NCBI GenBank assembly: GCA_017512625.1
Contig: JAFWFB010000021.1
Location: 1-10,878 of the forward strand
From: Erysipelotrichaceae bacterium
Lineage (GTDB): Bacteria > Bacillota_I > Bacilli_A > Erysipelotrichales > Erysipelotrichaceae
Direction: 5' to 3'
DNA: 10,878 bases
Shown in pieces: positions 8,182 through 10,878 of the stretch. The notes under the pieces are model-generated. The model was given only the letters and a program-made list of their open reading frames with translations, was not told the DNA's origin and ran no database searches. Within the stretch, counting starts at the first letter, position 1, and each line of letters begins with the position of its first letter. Both the position numbers and the translations under genes were made by a program.

Positions 8182-9084
8182 ATGAAATTACCTGTAAGAA
8201 TTTTTGATATTGAACCAAAGTACTATGAAGAGTGCTCTGAAAAAGGAAAGGTAGAGCGGATCGATTACCATACCGTCAATTATGACGGAGCAGAGATGGA
8301 CAAGTATGCCTTCGTCTATACGCCTTACGGCTATGACCCGCAAAAGAAATACGAGATCCTCTATCTGATCCACGGTGGCGGCGAAGACGCTGAGAAGTAT
8401 CTGTTTAAGGATGGCGAAGAAAACAAGCTTAAAAGAGCCATCGATAACATGATCGCAGGCAAAGAGATCGAAACGGTCATCATCGTTACCCCATCACCTT
8501 ATCCTTACAACAAGATCGCTTCTTTGGGTCCGGGACATGACAATGACTTTACTTCTTATTTCCACAATGAGATGATAAACGATCTGTTACCGGCTGTTGA
8601 AGCCAAATACCACACCTACAGTGATCTTAAAGTTGATGAGCAAAGTCTTAAAGCAGCAAGAGACCACCGCTATACGATGGGCTGGAGCATGGGTTGTGTG
8701 ACTACCTGGTTTACCTTCCTGCATCGTCTGGACTATTTCCGTCACTGGGGCTTCATGTCCATGGGCTGCCGGGAAATAGAGAAAGAACATGACATCCAGT
8801 GGGCTCACGATACCGGAAAGCTGATCGTGGAAGCCATCAAAGAAAAAGGCTATGACAAGAAGGATTTCGACATGATCGAAATGACCGGTACCCTGGATAA
8901 GGCTTACGATACGCTGGTCATGCAGACGGGCGCCCTGTTTGCCTATCCTGATTACTTCGACTTCTACAGCGAAGATAAAAACGCCTGCTTCCTCACCTGG
9001 CCGGTGGCGAGCATCATACCCAGTGGCGTTTACAATACACGATCAATATCATCAAGGCCTTCTTTGGCAGGGAATAAGCTATGA
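8182..9084 (+). CDS. CE1-like esterase, array copy 2, with C-terminal frameshift
   Basis: The open frame gives 300 residues. Up to residue 274 it is a normal family member: TPYGYD (47-52), HGGG (64-67), ARDHR and GWSMG with Ser169, MTGTLD with Asp239, and CFLTWP. After Pro274 the frame reads VASIIPSGVYNTRS..., unlike any paralog and without the catalytic histidine. Reading one base over from 9006 gives GEHHTQWRLQYTINIIKAF and a stop at 9075-9077, matching copies 3 and 4 exactly in pattern. One G appears to be missing near 9003-9005, where P-G-G-E would need an extra base. The restored protein would be 298 residues, the same as copy 1, ending three bases before copy 3. As sequenced, the protein lacks its catalytic His and is probably inactive. 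The cause is either a sequencing or assembly error or a recent mutation. The overlap of this ORF's TGA with the next ATG then looks accidental. Confidence 0.8.
   Translation: MKLPVRIFDIEPKYYEECSEKGKVERIDYHTVNYDGAEMDKYAFVYTPYGYDPQKKYEILYLIHGGGEDAEKYLFKDGEENKLKRAIDNMIAGKEIETVIIVTPSPYPYNKIASLGPGHDNDFTSYFHNEMINDLLPAVEAKYHTYSDLKVDEQSLKAARDHRYTMGWSMGCVTTWFTFLHRLDYFRHWGFMSMGCREIEKEHDIQWAHDTGKLIVEAIKEKGYDKKDFDMIEMTGTLDKAYDTLVMQTGALFAYPDYFDFYSEDKNACFLTWPVASIIPSGVYNTRSISSRPSLAGNKL
8416..8444 (+). repeat. 29-base exact repeat shared with esterase copy 4 (unit 1)
   Basis: Identical over 29 bases to 10262-10290, in the coding stretch for EENKLKRAID. A second exact 25-base match (8342-8366 against 10188-10212) lies just upstream. 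Copies 1 and 3 differ at these places, so copies 2 and 4 either duplicated more recently or exchanged sequence. Confidence 0.8.
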
Positions 9085-10019
9085 AATTCTTTAAAAGACT
9101 GAGTGAGATCGATCCGTCATACTATCAGCCCTGCGATAAAAAGGGCCAGGTAGAAAGACTGGATTATCTGACTACCAACTATGATGGAAGAACCATGAGC
9201 AAGCATGCCTATGTCTATACCCCTTACGGTTATGATGCGAGTAAGGCTTATGACATTCTTTACCTGGTACATGGTGGCGGCGAGACCGCTGAGAAATACC
9301 TCTATCAGGGAGGAGATGAAAATCCTTTAAGAAGAGCGATCGATCACATGATCGAAAAGGGTGAGATCAGGCCTTTGATCATTGTTACTCCTTGTGAGTA
9401 TCCGGACAATGAAGTTCAGGACATCAACCTGCCTTTCTATCTCTATGTTTCCGTCTGGCACAAAGAACTGGTAAATGATCTGATCCCGGAAGTGGAGAAA
9501 AAGTATCATACTTATGCGGGACTAAAGACCGATCCTGAAAGCCTTAAAAAGGCCCGTGATCACAGGACTTTGGCCGGCTGGAGCCTTGGCGCCGTTACCA
9601 GTTGGTTTGTTTTTGAAAAACAGCTGGCCTATTTCCATGACTTTGGTTTCTTAAGCGCTGACTGTTCCAATCCGTTTGGTGAATCCCCGATCAGTGTCAG
9701 TGCAGATGGAAGTTTCATTCAGGAAGAAAAGAATAAAGTATGGGCTGATGCTTCAGCACAGTTTATCGTAAAGCGCGTTAAGGAACAAGGATTTGAAAGA
9801 AAGGATTTCAATATCTTTGCAGCAACCGGAACCCTGGATATCGCCTATGAGGGACTGTCGATGCTGATGAGTGCCTTGCTGGCCTATCCGGATACCTTTG
9901 AGTTCTATGATGAAAAGTCACAGAATATTGCTTTCCTTACCTGGGCCAAGGGCGAACACCACACAAAGTGGCGCTTACAATACACGATCAATGCAATCAA
10001 GCAATTTTACAGTAAATAG
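9081..10019 (+). CDS. CE1-like alpha/beta-hydrolase esterase, array copy 3
   Basis: 312 residues with the same domain order as its neighbours: TPYGYD (47-52), HGGG (64-67), ARDHR and GWSLG with nucleophile Ser168, ATGTLD with Asp253, and KGEHHTKWRLQYTI with the histidine pair 293-294. It is cytoplasmic by lack of a signal. It is longer than copies 1 and 2 because of an extra stretch of about 14 residues (roughly 197-216, NPFGESPISVSADGSFIQEE) after the strand that follows the nucleophile, a place where lid or substrate-binding insertions occur in this fold. Its nucleophile elbow has Leu instead of Met and a small Ala after Gly. The start ATG at 9081 has CAGGGA about seven bases upstream. Its last codons share an 18-base identity (9975-9992) with the restored end of copy 2 (9030-9047). 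Confidence 0.87.
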   Translation: MKFFKRLSEIDPSYYQPCDKKGQVERLDYLTTNYDGRTMSKHAYVYTPYGYDASKAYDILYLVHGGGETAEKYLYQGGDENPLRRAIDHMIEKGEIRPLIIVTPCEYPDNEVQDINLPFYLYVSVWHKELVNDLIPEVEKKYHTYAGLKTDPESLKKARDHRTLAGWSLGAVTSWFVFEKQLAYFHDFGFLSADCSNPFGESPISVSADGSFIQEEKNKVWADASAQFIVKRVKEQGFERKDFNIFAATGTLDIAYEGLSMLMSALLAYPDTFEFYDEKSQNIAFLTWAKGEHHTKWRLQYTINAIKQFYSK

Positions 10020-10027
10020 GAGAAAAT

Positions 10028-10878
10028 ATGGAACTGATCACTAAAATTGAAGAGATCACACCACAGTTATTTGAGGAATGTGATCAAAAAGGTACGATGG
10101 AGTATTTCGAGTACGAGACCGTCAGCTATGAAGGTAAACCTTTCACCAAGCACGGTTACGTCTACCTGCCTTATGGCTATGACAAGGAAAAGAAATACGA
10201 GATCCTCTATCTTATCCACGGCGGTGGTGAGACAGCTGAGAAATACCTCTATGAGGGCGGTGAAGAAAACAAGCTTAAAAGAGCCATCGACAATCTGATC
10301 AAAGAAAAAGTTGTCAAGCCTTTCATCGTCGTTACCCCATCCCCTTACCCATATCATGAACCGATGGGACCGGAAGCCAATGTCTGGCCGTTTATCAGCC
10401 ATTTCCCTAAGGAACTGACTGAGGACTGCATTCCGGTGGTTGAAGCCAAATACCATACCTATGCTGACTTCGATGTCAGTGCTGAAAGTCTTCAGAAGGT
10501 AAGAGAGCACCGCAAGGTCATGGGCTGGAGCATGGGTGCCAGAACGACCTGGAACATCTTTGTCCAAAGACTCAACTACTTCCACGACATCACAACCTTA
10601 AGCGGTTCTTATGCTACCTATAAGGAAACTGATAATAAAGAGTGGGCTCATGAAGTAGCTTCAACTGTCGATAAGATGGTAAAGGATCAGGGCTATGGAG
10701 CCGATGACTTCACTCTGACGGCTCTTACCGGATCTGATGATACCGCCTATGTTAAGCTGGCTTTACAAATGTCAGCTCTGACCGGTTATGAAAAAGAATT
10801 CGATTTCTATGATAAGAGAAATACGGTATTCCTAGTCTGGCCAGGCGGACAGCACCACACACAGTGGCGTTTACAGTA
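10028..10878 (+). CDS. CE1-like alpha/beta-hydrolase esterase, array copy 4 (3' end outside window)
   Basis: An open frame of 283 codons from ATG 10028 runs off the right edge. Judged by its paralogs, only about 12-20 residues are missing. Motifs present are LPYGYD (47-52), HGGG (64-67), VREHR and GWSMG with Ser168, LTGSDD with Asp238 aligned to the paralogs' acid, and PGGQHHTQWRLQ with histidines 276-277. All catalytic parts are therefore inside the window. The start is supported by AGGAG (10018-10022), which overlaps the TAG stop of copy 3 and lies five bases before the ATG. After the nucleophile it has ARTTW where copies 1-3 have SVTMW, CVTTW and AVTSW. It resembles copy 2 most closely, including two exact nucleotide matches of 25 and 29 bases. 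No signal peptide. Confidence 0.87.
   Translation, partial: MELITKIEEITPQLFEECDQKGTMEYFEYETVSYEGKPFTKHGYVYLPYGYDKEKKYEILYLIHGGGETAEKYLYEGGEENKLKRAIDNLIKEKVVKPFIVVTPSPYPYHEPMGPEANVWPFISHFPKELTEDCIPVVEAKYHTYADFDVSAESLQKVREHRKVMGWSMGARTTWNIFVQRLNYFHDITTLSGSYATYKETDNKEWAHEVASTVDKMVKDQGYGADDFTLTALTGSDDTAYVKLALQMSALTGYEKEFDFYDKRNTVFLVWPGGQHHTQWRLQ
10262..10290 (+). repeat. 29-base exact repeat shared with esterase copy 2 (unit 2)
   Basis: Second unit of the direct repeat described at 8416-8444, about 1.85 kb apart. It lies in coding sequence of copy 4, in the same reading frame and the same protein position (residues 79-88). Confidence 0.8.

Noticed and set aside
9000..9010. Programmed ribosomal frameshift in esterase copy 2
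   Set aside because: There is no slippery heptamer or homopolymer run, and the paralogs encode the same motif in a continuous frame. A lost base is the simpler explanation.
8342..10290. CRISPR or mobile-element origin for the short exact repeats
   Set aside because: The repeats lie in the same frame and position of homologous genes and have no regular spacing, so they reflect gene duplication.
10047..10298. 83-residue plus-strand open frame inside the fourth esterase
   Set aside because: It is an off-frame reading of copy 4. The true frame starts at 10028 and stays open to the window end with all family motifs.

Overview
The window looks like a chromosomal segment of a low-to-moderate GC Bacillota. 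Queuosine synthesis with QueH as the last enzyme, the protein sequences and AGGAG-type ribosome binding sites fit a gut or oral Erysipelotrichia-like bacterium. That placement is an inference from gene content, not a match to a reference. No tRNA, rRNA, CRISPR array or insertion sequence was seen, and no gene-free stretch exceeds 300 bases (the longest is about 166 bases, 7117-7282).

Layout. (1) Bases 1-982 (+) hold the 3' part of a UDP-galactopyranose mutase gene (glf), which makes the galactofuranose donor for surface glycans. It converges on a minus-strand block across a shared bidirectional terminator (981-1003). (2) Bases 6644-1002 form a tightly packed minus-strand block read tgt -> queA -> queH -> MBOAT acyltransferase -> SGNH-like membrane protein. 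The first three genes are the late queuosine tRNA-modification pathway: base exchange, epoxyqueuosine formation and epoxyqueuosine reduction. The last two are a typical pair for O-acylating an exported polysaccharide. With glf facing them, the left end looks like a surface-glycan neighbourhood next to a housekeeping tRNA-modification operon. (3) Bases 6645-6681 are a very short divergent promoter region with two extended -10 elements. Each lies so close to a GTG start that both transcripts look leaderless. (4) Bases 6682-7116 (+) encode a small two-helix membrane protein of unknown function, followed by a hairpin terminator. (5) From 7283 to beyond the right edge (+) is a tandem array of four homologous alpha/beta-hydrolases of the feruloyl-esterase/esterase-D type (CE1-like, PF00756), 2-8 bases apart and each with its own start signal.

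The esterase array is the most unusual part. All four copies keep the HGGG oxyanion loop, a GWS[ML]G nucleophile elbow and an acidic residue in TG(T/S)xD. Copies 1, 3 and 4 keep the C-terminal HHTxW histidine motif. Copy 2 has an apparent one-base deletion just before that motif, and its restored frame matches its paralogs to the last residues. None has a signal peptide, so they should act in the cytoplasm, probably on imported esterified small molecules or oligosaccharides. The substrate cannot be read from the sequence. The array is cut by the window end, so its full size is unknown.
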